The notes beneath the pieces were generated by a model, which was given only the letters and a program-made list of their open reading frames with translations, had not been told where the DNA came from and made no database searches. A program made the position numbers and the translations under genes. Shown one piece after another: positions 24,615 to 32,836 of a DNA stretch of 64,000 bases. The DNA is from Phycisphaerales bacterium UBA2421 (GTDB lineage Bacteria > Planctomycetota > Phycisphaerae > Tepidisphaerales > Tepidisphaeraceae), in NCBI GenBank assembly GCA_002343075.1, contig DDRH01000010.1, forward strand, positions 698 to 64,697, read 5' to 3'. Positions within the stretch are counted from its first letter, which is position 1; each line of letters starts with the position of its first letter.

Positions 24615-25543
24615 GTGGTCTTTGTTTCCTGGGTCTGAAGAATCATGTACGGCGACTGGGCTTCGTCCTTGCTCCAGTCGCGGTCATGGAAGATGACTCG
24701 CTTCATGTTCTCCGCCCCTTTCTGTTGCAGCAGTTTGCGCTCGGCAGGTTCGCCATTGCAGGCAATGACTGCGTTGACATCCATATGACTAGCCATGTGC
24801 TCGCACAATTCGCTGCGCAGGCCGGTGAGGATGTTCACCACCCCGCCGGGCAGGTCGCTGGTGGCGAGCACCTCGGCAAACGAGACCGCAGCGAGTGGGT
24901 TGGAGTATGACGCCAGCGCGATGACCGAGTTGCCCCCGCAAATGGCTGGCATGATGACGCTGATCAGCCCGAGCAATCCAGATTTTTCCGGTGCGATCGC
25001 GGCGACGATGCCGGTTGTTTCGAGCATGCTGAAGTTGAAATGACTCGACTGCACCGGGTTTACGGTGGAAAAGATCTGCTGATACTTGTCGGCCCAGCCG
25101 GCGTAGTACAGCGTACGGTCAATGGATTGCTCGACTTCTTTCGTGGCCGATGAATTGTCGCCGCCGCATTGGACGAGTTCGGCGATGAACTGCGCCCTGC
25201 GGCCTTCGAGCATCTCGGCGATGCGGTAAAGGATCTGCGATCGGTTGTATGCGGCGCGTTTTGCCCAGCCGGCCTGCGCGGGGCGGGCCGCTACAACCGC
25301 GTCGCGAAAATCCTTTCGGGAACAAAGGCACATGTTGGCGATCGGCTCGTTTCGGGCGTCTTTCAACAGGTAGAAGCGGCCCGACTCGGTGCGGGGAAAC
25401 TTCCCGCCGACGAAGATCTTGTAGGTCTTCAGCACTGGAATGCGCGCGTCGCCGTGGTCGTCCTGCAGCCGCGCCGCCCGCAAGGGTTTGACCGCGGCGA
25501 GAGTGCCGTTGGATTTACCGTTGGTTGAAGGTCGTTTTGCCAT
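24593..25543 (-). CDS. Short aldehyde dehydrogenase-like protein without the catalytic half
   Basis: A 316-residue protein aligned with the N-terminal coenzyme-binding half of aldehyde dehydrogenases: YKIFVGGKFPRTESGRFYLL, then AKRAAYNRSQILYRIAEMLE, SAFAEVL-type TSDLPGGVVNILTG. It stops after TKTTWHPIGV, before the region that in ALDHs carries the catalytic cysteine. The frame is clean and overlaps the DeoC-like gene, so this looks like a maintained short protein rather than a random truncation. Similar short ALDH-like partners beside deoC genes are, to my recollection, known in actinobacteria. A regulatory or structural partner of the complete ALDH encoded just upstream is a possibility. Confidence 0.72.
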   Translation of the reverse strand: MAKRPSTNGKSNGTLAAVKPLRAARLQDDHGDARIPVLKTYKIFVGGKFPRTESGRFYLLKDARNEPIANMCLCSRKDFRDAVVAARPAQAGWAKRAAYNRSQILYRIAEMLEGRRAQFIAELVQCGGDNSSATKEVEQSIDRTLYYAGWADKYQQIFSTVNPVQSSHFNFSMLETTGIVAAIAPEKSGLLGLISVIMPAICGGNSVIALASYSNPLAAVSFAEVLATSDLPGGVVNILTGLRSELCEHMASHMDVNAVIACNGEPAERKLLQQKGAENMKRVIFHDRDWSKDEAQSPYMILQTQETKTTWHPIGV

Positions 25544-25763
25544 GCTGAAATCTCTTTAAGCCTCTGAACTGTTAGCCACAGATAAACACAGATGAAGCGC
25601 AGAAAGATTGCACAAATTTCCAGGCCCGCTGGCAGTTGACTGAGGTCTGATCGCTGAGTCAGGGTGAATCAGTATGACTTCAACCTTGTTCATCCGTGTT
25701 CATCCGTGTGCATATGTGGCTATATTGTTTTCTCCGAGTCTCTGTATCTCTGTGTCTCCGTGG
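25544..25763. repeat. Intergenic dispersed repeats between two aldehyde dehydrogenase genes
   Basis: A 220-base gap. 25574-25595 is GCCACAGATAAACACAGATG. 25684-25725 contains GTTCATCCGTGTTCATCCGTG in the opposite sense, so the two can pair. 25731-25763 is a tandem CTCTGT/CTCCGTG run. The same word family recurs at 52548-52573. They look like a short mobile or expansion repeat inserted between genes of one operon. Confidence 0.65.
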
Positions 25764-27236
25764 TCAATCAACTCTGAGATATGCCGCAAGGCCATGCAGC
25801 CCGCCTTCACGGCCTACGCCGGATTCTTTGTACCCGCCGAAAGGAGAAGTCGGGTCGAACTTGTTGTAGGTGTTCGCCCAGACCACGCCGGCGCGCATGG
25901 CGTTGGTGATTTTGAAGATCTTGCTGCCCTTGTCCGTCCACACTCCGCCGCTGAGGCCGTAGGGCGTATTGTTTGCCTTCTCGACCGCCTCCTCCGGCGT
26001 GCGAAAAGTCTGGACAGCGAGCACCGGCCCGAAGATCTCTTCCTGCACCACCCGGTGTGACTGCGCGCAATTCAGGAAGAGCGTCGGTCGGCAGAAAAAT
26101 CCCTTCGCGGGCAGTTCGCAATCGGTCTGCCACACGTTGGCTCCTTCATCGCCTGCAAGCGAAAGATAGCCGTTGATCTTCTCAAGCTGCATCTTGCTGT
26201 TGATGGCACCAATGTCGGTGTTCTTGTCCAGCGGGTCGCCGACGATGAGCGTCTGCATGCGATCCTGCAACTTGGCGATCACTTTGTCGTGGATACTTTC
26301 CTGCACCAGCAGCCGCGAGCCGGCGCAGCAGACATGGCCCTGATTGAAGAAGATGCCGTTGATGATTCCCTCGACCGCCTGATCGATCGTGGCATCATCA
26401 AAGATGACGTTAGCCGCCTTGCCGCCGAGTTCGAGCGTGTACTTTTTGTTCGTGCCAGCGATGGCACTCATGATTCGCTTGCCGACATCAGTGCTGCCGG
26501 TGAAGGCGATCTTGTCGATGCCCGGGTGGTTGACGATTGCCGCGCCAGTATCGCCGGCACCCGTGATGATGTTGACGACTCCCGGCGGAAGGTCGCAGTC
26601 CTGGATAATCTCCGCGAGCTTCAGCGAGGTGAGCGGGGTGGTCTCAGCGGGCTTGAGAACGACGGTGTTGCCACAGGCGATCGCGGGGGCGATTTTCCAT
26701 GCGGCCATCAGCAAAGGGAAGTTCCAGGGAATAATCTGCCCACAGACACCCAGCGCGCGCGGCGCGCGGCCGGGAAAGGCGTACTCGAGTTTGTCTGCCC
26801 AGCCGGCGTAGTAAAAGAAGTGGGCGGCAACGAGCGGGATATCCACATCCCTACTTTCACGTATGGCCTTACCACCATCCATGGACTCGATAATGGAGAG
26901 TTCGCGGGCGCGTTCCTGGATCATGCGCGCGATGCGGTAGACATATTTTCCTCGTTCTTTCGCGGGCATTTTCGACCAGACTTTGTCGTATGCGTTGCGC
27001 GCCGATTTGACGGCGCGATCGACGTCTTTGTGGGTTGCTGAAGCCACCTGGCTCAGCGGCTTCTCGGTTGCCGGGTTCACGGTCTCGAAAGTTTTGCCTT
27101 CCGTCGATGGCGAGAACTTGCCGCCGATGAAAAGGTCATAGCTCGGCTTGATTTCGACCTTCGCCGTCTCGGGTGCTGGGGCGTATTGCCACCGGGTAGA
27201 GAAGTTGAGACGCAGCGGGGGATTTTGAGTAGGCAT
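25764..27236 (-). CDS. Aldehyde dehydrogenase (NAD(P)-dependent)
   Basis: A 490-residue aldehyde dehydrogenase of full length. PWNFPLLMAAWKIAPAIACG is the coenzyme loop, ITGAGDTGAAIVNHPGIDKI and AFTGSTDVGKRIM the Rossmann motif, TLELGGKAANVIFDDA holds the general-base glutamate, and NQGHVCCAGSRLL carries the catalytic cysteine (C303). NAD(P)-dependent oxidation of an aldehyde to an acid is expected. The substrate is unknown. It precedes the ALDH-like and DeoC-like genes; together they suggest catabolism of a deoxysugar or a diol. The start is ATG 27236. Confidence 0.9.
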   Translation of the reverse strand: MPTQNPPLRLNFSTRWQYAPAPETAKVEIKPSYDLFIGGKFSPSTEGKTFETVNPATEKPLSQVASATHKDVDRAVKSARNAYDKVWSKMPAKERGKYVYRIARMIQERARELSIIESMDGGKAIRESRDVDIPLVAAHFFYYAGWADKLEYAFPGRAPRALGVCGQIIPWNFPLLMAAWKIAPAIACGNTVVLKPAETTPLTSLKLAEIIQDCDLPPGVVNIITGAGDTGAAIVNHPGIDKIAFTGSTDVGKRIMSAIAGTNKKYTLELGGKAANVIFDDATIDQAVEGIINGIFFNQGHVCCAGSRLLVQESIHDKVIAKLQDRMQTLIVGDPLDKNTDIGAINSKMQLEKINGYLSLAGDEGANVWQTDCELPAKGFFCRPTLFLNCAQSHRVVQEEIFGPVLAVQTFRTPEEAVEKANNTPYGLSGGVWTDKGSKIFKITNAMRAGVVWANTYNKFDPTSPFGGYKESGVGREGGLHGLAAYLRVD

Positions 27237-27329
27237 GGAGAGGGTCCTTCAGATGGCATTATACCGATTTTCGCCCCAATAGTTGTGCCGTGGGGCTTGT
27301 TTTGCGTGCTTCAGTCGAGCCGTCATTGC

Positions 27330-28319
27330 TTAGATGTCGACTCCAACGCTCGCCATCAGCCGAACGGCATTGTTGCGGTAGAGTTTTTGCAATACCGGAT
27401 CGGGCAGACAAAGGCCGCGCAACGTGGGCTGCTGCATTTCGGGGAGGTCGGGGTCGGTGATGGGGCTGTCGCCGACGAATGCGGTCTCCCACAGTTTTCG
27501 GTGCACCCAGAATCGGCTGGCATAGAAGTCAAACCCGCGATCATCCCCGCTGACCTGATCGCTACCGAAGAGGATGCGGTCCTGGTTACGGATGAAAAAT
27601 TCGCGCATTGCATCGCGCCGGCAGCAGACTTCCCGCTGCATCCATCGTGTGGCAGAGCAGTCGAGCCAGAGATTTGGAAACCGGTCGAGCAAGCCCTGCA
27701 GCCGCGGAAGGTCTTCCGGGTTGCCGCCGAGGTGTGCTCCAACCCACGGGTTGCCGTCCACTGACTCGATCGCCTCGGCAAAGAGCTGGTAGTGAAGATC
27801 GCGCGTGCCAAACTTCGCGGTGTCGGCGTACTTGGATTGATACCAAAGCTCCGGATCACCCACGTGTGACATGATGATCATCCTGCGGTCGAGCACCGCT
27901 TTCAGCACCCGGTGAAAGATGGGCGAATCAAATGTCATGTTGGCGCGCGCGAGCGTGCCGGGTGCCATGTGAAACTTGGCGATGCGCGTGCCGATGTTGT
28001 AAAAGCCGTCGAGCCGTCTCAGCCAATCGTCGACCCAGCCCGTGGTGCCAATGTCGCGCCATGCCGGAACGGCATTGAAGTGAATGCGTTCACCCCAGAC
28101 GCGCTTTAGGCGGATTGCCTCTTCGAGCGGGCCCATGGTGAAGAACGTATCGATCCCATAATGGTCGGCGGCGGCGAACCACGCGCTGGCATGCGCGGCG
28201 CTGAGCAGGTGACAATGAAAGTCAATCACTTTGCCACGCACCTTTGGCCGGGGCATCGGAGCGCGCAGATTTTGGCCGGTGCGGTTGTGCTCGGGAACTT
28301 GGGGCGAAGTGTCGTCCAT
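27330..28319 (-). CDS. Amidohydrolase family protein
   Basis: About 329 residues of the amidohydrolase-2 (PF04909-type) TIM barrel. It starts VIDFHCHLLSAAHASAW with the HxH metal site (H35, H37), then KFHMAPGTLARANMTFDS, MSHVGDPELWYQSK (metal or catalytic histidine), VGAHLGGNPEDLP and LFGSDQVSG with the late metal aspartate. ATG at 28319 is chosen over a longer frame to 28436 because conservation starts there. Hydrolase or decarboxylase activity on an unknown substrate. It stands alone, divergent to the secreted-protease gene at 28495. Confidence 0.8.
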   Translation of the reverse strand: MDDTSPQVPEHNRTGQNLRAPMPRPKVRGKVIDFHCHLLSAAHASAWFAAADHYGIDTFFTMGPLEEAIRLKRVWGERIHFNAVPAWRDIGTTGWVDDWLRRLDGFYNIGTRIAKFHMAPGTLARANMTFDSPIFHRVLKAVLDRRMIIMSHVGDPELWYQSKYADTAKFGTRDLHYQLFAEAIESVDGNPWVGAHLGGNPEDLPRLQGLLDRFPNLWLDCSATRWMQREVCCRRDAMREFFIRNQDRILFGSDQVSGDDRGFDFYASRFWVHRKLWETAFVGDSPITDPDLPEMQQPTLRGLCLPDPVLQKLYRNNAVRLMASVGVDI

Positions 28320-28494
28320 TGAAATGATTTGATGGTAAGCACCGACTGTTATGCTGTCGAATTGGCCCCCGAGGGGCGCGGAAATCCGGCGCGGGAGTCG
28401 GGGAAGATTGACATACGGGCACTGGTGCGCCGACAATGAAAAATCGGGCGAGGCTTGCCCACAGGATCAGTTGTTGCAGGAAGGGTTTAGCACC

Positions 28495-30714
28495 ATGAGT
28501 TACCGCATCGGTTCTGCTGCACGCACGGTTGTCGAGTCGCTGGAGGTCCGCCAATTGCTGGCGAGCATCAGCGGGACAGTCATCGAAGATCTGGACAACG
28601 ACGGCCAGCGCGACGGCCGGGAGCGGGCGCTGGCAGGCGTGACCGTCTTTCTCGACCAGAACCGCAACCGCCAACTCGATGCCGGCGAGGCAAGCACGGT
28701 GACCAACTCCGCAGGCCGTTACGAGTTTGCCGGGTTGCCCGTCGGTCAGTACTTCGTCTCTCACCTTCCCCCGGCAGGGTACGGCCAGAACTCCCCGGGC
28801 AAAGGTGGCTTCGGCAATTTTAGTGGCAAATTTAACATTACTCTTGCCTTTGCCAGCGGGGTTACCGATGAACTGCGCTCGATCGTCGAATCGGCTGCAG
28901 CGCGCTGGGAAAAGGTGTTGGTGGGTGACCTCACGGGTGTGGCCGATGAACGTTACGGCGATATCGATGACATTGTGATTGAAATCTTTGCCAAGAAAGT
29001 CGATGGTGTGGGCGGCACGCTCGCGTCTGCAGGGCCGCGATTGGTTCGCGACGCCTCGATCGCTCGCGGTGCCAACTTGCCGTATCGCTCAGCGGCGACG
29101 TTCGACATTGCCGACAGCAAAAACCCGGGTTTATACGACACAGCGGTGCACGAACTCGGCCACGCGCTCGGGTTTACCCTGAATACCTGGTTCAGCTTTG
29201 ATGATGAAGAAGCCGGGACGTCACTCATTGGGGGCCGTCAGGGCAGTCCGCTTTTCCTTGGTGCCAACGCGCTGCGAGAGTATCGCACGATCTTCAACCA
29301 GCCCAAGGCCCCCGGCGTGCCGCTGGAACCATTTACCGCCGGGGCAGGAAGTGCGTTCTCGCATTTCAGTGAAGCACTGCTTGGCAACGAAATGATGACC
29401 CCTTTCGCAGAGTCATCGGGTTCACCGCTTAGCCGTATCACAGTCGGCCTGATGCAGGATATCGGCTACGTCGTCGATTATCGCGCTGCCGACCCTTACG
29501 ACCCGACGCAGCAAGACCTGCCCGTAACCAACCCCGATAACGCCGGCGGGGGTTTGCTCGATTTTTCGTACACCATCACAATCGACGACCCCAATGCCGT
29601 GTTTCAAGGACGCGACTTTTCTTCAAGGCAGAATCAGCGGCCTACACTCGATGCCGTGCGCAGCGAGAATGCGCTGTACGCAGTGAATGACATTGTCAAA
29701 CTTCGCGCGGTAGGTGCCAACGACAACGACATCGGCGATGCCGTGACCGCCGTCGCGTTTTATCTTGAGTCGAACAATATTCCCGGCCTGCAAACCGGAC
29801 GCGATGGCGACACGCCGGTTAACACCGACCAATCGCCCGCGGGTGGGTTTCGCGTGAATGCCAACACCGAGTCGCTCGGCCTCGCCGCTGGCACTTACAC
29901 CTTTTACGCCCGACCGTTCGACCAGATTCTCACCGCCGGGAAGACCAAGCAGGTAGAAGTGCAGATTTTCGATCCGACCACTGCCCCTCGAAAGCCCACT
30001 GAGCTTGCGGCGTCGAGCATTTCGTCGTCGGAAGTGGTGCTGCAGTGGAATGATCGCTCGAACAACGAGTTTGGTTTTGTGATCGATCGCGCCCGGGACG
30101 AGTTCTTCACCCGCGACGTGAAACGCTTCACACTCGGCGGCAACACAACCACATTCACCGACACGCGCTTGCCCGCGGGGACGCAGTTCTTTTATCGAGT
30201 GCGCAGCTTCAACATCGGCGGGCCGAGCAGTTTTGCCGGTCCGCTTACCGTGCGCACCGGTAATCTCGGCGAACGGGTGATCGATGTCACCGAGCAGGTG
30301 GCCTTCAATCGACCCGAAGCCAAAGCCCGCGGGCAGGTTTCCGGGTTGTTTGATCCCAACGCGCTCAACAGCAACAGCCTGGTGCTGTTCGGTGGCACCA
30401 AGCTCGATGTCAGCCCATTCCTCGAGTTTGACGGCGATTATTTCGTCTATGCCCGATGGTCAACGCCCAGCAGCGAACTTGGCATGGGTGTGTTTGACAT
30501 CAAGGACTCCAACGGCAGGCAGCAGCGGCCGGTGACGATCGATCTCAACACCAGGGGCACCGAAAACGGTTATGTGTTGATCGGCAAATACACCTTCAAC
30601 ACCACCGCCGATGCAACGGTTACTTTCCGCCCGCTGAATCGTGCGCAGACAGTGAATCTCGATGCAGTGAGATTCCTGCCGGCGTTTGATCCGACAACGC
30701 GCGGCCGCGCATGA
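28495..30714 (+). CDS. Large secreted leishmanolysin-like protein with SdrD-B and FN3 domains
   Basis: About 739 residues. The N-terminus holds ESLEVRQLLAS, like the LEPR-type motif of planctomycete surface proteins. Residues 22-85 are an SdrD-B-like domain (DLDNDGQRDGRERALAGVTV). The middle (about 105-330) is a metzincin: HELGHALGF has H219, E220 and H223, and the third metal His expected at 229 in matrixins is leucine. The M8 (leishmanolysin) late ligand HFSEALLGNEMMTP is present instead, and SRITVGLMQDIGY follows. A fibronectin type III domain lies near 500-585. ATG 28495 is preferred; an AAGGG site precedes it. The product is probably a cell-surface protease. Confidence 0.8.
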   Translation: MSYRIGSAARTVVESLEVRQLLASISGTVIEDLDNDGQRDGRERALAGVTVFLDQNRNRQLDAGEASTVTNSAGRYEFAGLPVGQYFVSHLPPAGYGQNSPGKGGFGNFSGKFNITLAFASGVTDELRSIVESAAARWEKVLVGDLTGVADERYGDIDDIVIEIFAKKVDGVGGTLASAGPRLVRDASIARGANLPYRSAATFDIADSKNPGLYDTAVHELGHALGFTLNTWFSFDDEEAGTSLIGGRQGSPLFLGANALREYRTIFNQPKAPGVPLEPFTAGAGSAFSHFSEALLGNEMMTPFAESSGSPLSRITVGLMQDIGYVVDYRAADPYDPTQQDLPVTNPDNAGGGLLDFSYTITIDDPNAVFQGRDFSSRQNQRPTLDAVRSENALYAVNDIVKLRAVGANDNDIGDAVTAVAFYLESNNIPGLQTGRDGDTPVNTDQSPAGGFRVNANTESLGLAAGTYTFYARPFDQILTAGKTKQVEVQIFDPTTAPRKPTELAASSISSSEVVLQWNDRSNNEFGFVIDRARDEFFTRDVKRFTLGGNTTTFTDTRLPAGTQFFYRVRSFNIGGPSSFAGPLTVRTGNLGERVIDVTEQVAFNRPEAKARGQVSGLFDPNALNSNSLVLFGGTKLDVSPFLEFDGDYFVYARWSTPSSELGMGVFDIKDSNGRQQRPVTIDLNTRGTENGYVLIGKYTFNTTADATVTFRPLNRAQTVNLDAVRFLPAFDPTTRGRA

Positions 30715-30729
30715 CGGCGGCGGGTTTGC

Positions 30730-31527
30730 TCACCAGGATATGGCTGCAAGCAACGCCGCGCGGTTGTGTTCCCACGCAGCCGGGCCGGGTTGCGCTTTGG
30801 GCAGTTCGAGGGTGATGATGGGAATGGCCAAGTCGCCGCCGGCGTAGCTGCCGAGCGAGCCGGGGGTGGGGTAGCCAATATTGGCAGTCACCGGATATCC
30901 ATTGTGCGCAGTCATGGCGCGTGCCAGCGCTTCCCCGGGACCGTCATAGTTGTTCTGCTGGCGGTCGCCTCTAATCGAATGAATGCTGATCATGTGCTTC
31001 GGGCGAAACTTCGCCATCGCCGCGAGAATGGCCCGGGTTTCCGGCTCGCTGGCAGGCTGAGTCCCCCCGCGGGCGGCTCGCGACCCACCGGGCTGGAAGT
31101 TGCGCGCCGGAAAATTTCGGTTGCAGTCGATTCCCCGGGCGTTGGTTCGAGTGCGCCGGGCGTAGCCGTCTGGGTTGGCCACCTCGATGATCGCCACAGT
31201 TCGACCACTGACAAGCGCCGGGTTGGCACGCAGGTGTGCGATCAAGCCGCGCGTGCAATCGACGCTCGTCGGTTCGTCTCCGTGTATACCGCCGAGAATG
31301 AGTATTGTCGGCGACCCGTTTCCAAAGACTTCAACCTCAATGGACCGGCCCTCAACACTCGTGCCGATAACTTCTCGCCTGTTTTGCGGCCGCGGCGGGG
31401 TTGCCACGGCCGGGCTTGAGGCGGCCGGCTCGCTGGCACTGCGACGGAAGTCTGTCGTGTCGACGCAGCCGACCATCAATCCAATGCAGCCGATGCCCGT
31501 GAGGAGGCCAATCGCAATTACTCTCAT
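30730..31527 (-). CDS. M14-family murein peptide amidase (MpaA-like), lipoprotein
   Basis: A 266-residue protein. The lipoprotein signal LMVGC puts the modified cysteine at residue 21. The M14 fold is shown by GGIHGDEPTSVD (zinc His and Glu), NPDGYARRTRTNARGIDCNR (substrate-binding arginine and NRNF), SIHSIRG (third zinc His) and late ITLELP with the catalytic glutamate. It is closest in pattern to MpaA-like enzymes that remove diaminopimelate from murein peptides, here predicted in the periplasm on a lipid anchor. It lies convergently to the 28495-30714 gene, 15 bases away. Confidence 0.82.
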   Translation of the reverse strand: MRVIAIGLLTGIGCIGLMVGCVDTTDFRRSASEPAASSPAVATPPRPQNRREVIGTSVEGRSIEVEVFGNGSPTILILGGIHGDEPTSVDCTRGLIAHLRANPALVSGRTVAIIEVANPDGYARRTRTNARGIDCNRNFPARNFQPGGSRAARGGTQPASEPETRAILAAMAKFRPKHMISIHSIRGDRQQNNYDGPGEALARAMTAHNGYPVTANIGYPTPGSLGSYAGGDLAIPIITLELPKAQPGPAAWEHNRAALLAAISW

Positions 31528-31594
31528 GCCGCAGTTGTATCGGAGAAAACGCCACGGCGACATTCGCCGGCACCCGGACTTTCTCGGCTTCCGC

Positions 31595-32701
31595 TTACAC
31601 CACCTGCACCACGAATTTCGACTTGTAATCCGGTCCGCTGCGCTTGACGAGCAGCCGCAGTTCCCATTGATACCGCGGGTAGCTTCGGTCGCCCTTGAGC
31701 GTGGTTGGAAGTTGCTCAAACGGGACATGAAACACAACATCGCCGCTGATCGTTCGATCGGCCACTAAGTCCTGTGCCGGAGCGAATGGCTGCTCGCTGA
31801 TCCAGGCGTCATCGGTATGCGTCTGGTTCTTTCCTGTGCGATTACTGCGGATCGTGCGACGGCATACCAGGGTGGCGGTCGCCGTTTCAATGTTTCCGCC
31901 GCCGGCTAGCTCCAGTTTGACATTGACCTTCAGCGGGTGGCCCCTGCGGATGGGGTAGGCGTCGGTTGTCACCAGTGCATCGCTCACCTTGTGCATCAAT
32001 GACCAGAAATGTGCGGCAGTCCACAGAGGTGCGATGCCCACCGCCAGGTAGACCACCGAAACCCAGACGGCAAACGAGTCGTACGGCCTTTCTGCAACCC
32101 TGAAGTAGTGAAAAATCGCGAAGCCGCCCACCAGCCACCACACACCCGCAAGCAACGCGGCGTTGTTAAACTTGCTGGCGGTCGTCATTCCGGTGGGCAA
32201 GAGCCACTGGCCATTGCCCTTCTCGATCGGTGGGAGCTTCTTTGACGATCCACCGGACAGCAGCAGGATCAACCCGATGCTGAGGTGCAGCATGGGAAAG
32301 AGAATGAACAAATATGGCCCGAAGTCGTGTCGCTTGAGTAGAAACGCAGCCGATGCGTCGCGGCGGTCGAAAAAGGCGTCGACGGTGCTCCCTTTTGGAA
32401 ATCGCGCGACCAGATCATGGGCCGATTCGCCGCCCACATTCATCCCGCCGGGGTAGATTGTCTTGCTGGTGCGCGTCTCCCCTCCGACGGTGTAGTTGTA
32501 GCTAATCCGGGCGGTATGCCGGGTGTGCCGTCGGCCCTTGTGGTAGCTGCTGGACGTGTCCACCGCCGAGAGTGTGATCGTAGCCTTGACAGGCTCGGCG
32601 TTACGGATGGCGGCGTCCTGGTGCCATGCCATGACCAGGCCAACCCCGATAAACACCATTGCCACCCCACCGAACACGATTGAAATGATCCATCGACCCA
32701 T
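31595..32701 (-). CDS. DUF3592-like membrane protein
   Basis: About 368 residues. The start is taken as ATG 32701 (MGRWIISIVFGGVAMVF); an ORF from 32752 adds 17 residues. A first membrane helix (about 4-25) is followed by a DUF3592-type extracytoplasmic domain with SYHKGRRHTRHTARISYNYT, VARFPKGSTVDAFFDRRD, then further membrane helices (near 130-150, 190-212 and 220-240) and a C-terminal beta-rich domain. Function unknown; members of this family are often small envelope proteins. It is divergent to the glycogen-synthase gene. Confidence 0.72.
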   Translation of the reverse strand: MGRWIISIVFGGVAMVFIGVGLVMAWHQDAAIRNAEPVKATITLSAVDTSSSYHKGRRHTRHTARISYNYTVGGETRTSKTIYPGGMNVGGESAHDLVARFPKGSTVDAFFDRRDASAAFLLKRHDFGPYLFILFPMLHLSIGLILLLSGGSSKKLPPIEKGNGQWLLPTGMTTASKFNNAALLAGVWWLVGGFAIFHYFRVAERPYDSFAVWVSVVYLAVGIAPLWTAAHFWSLMHKVSDALVTTDAYPIRRGHPLKVNVKLELAGGGNIETATATLVCRRTIRSNRTGKNQTHTDDAWISEQPFAPAQDLVADRTISGDVVFHVPFEQLPTTLKGDRSYPRYQWELRLLVKRSGPDYKSKFVVQVV

Positions 32702-32836
32702 GGCGGGAATGATATGGATCGCCATCGGGACGTACACCATTCTTGGCGTCAAATCGAGAAATGCCGAAAGTCGTGGCGCGGGCAGCGTTTGGGATTGCAG
32801 AAGGGTGCACTTGCGCGCGATAATGACGAAGGCGAT

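Noticed and set aside
24593..25543. Short ALDH-like gene as a frameshifted pseudogene
   Set aside because: The frame is intact to a clean stop, overlaps the next gene in coupled fashion, and no remaining C-terminal ALDH sequence was found in another frame downstream.
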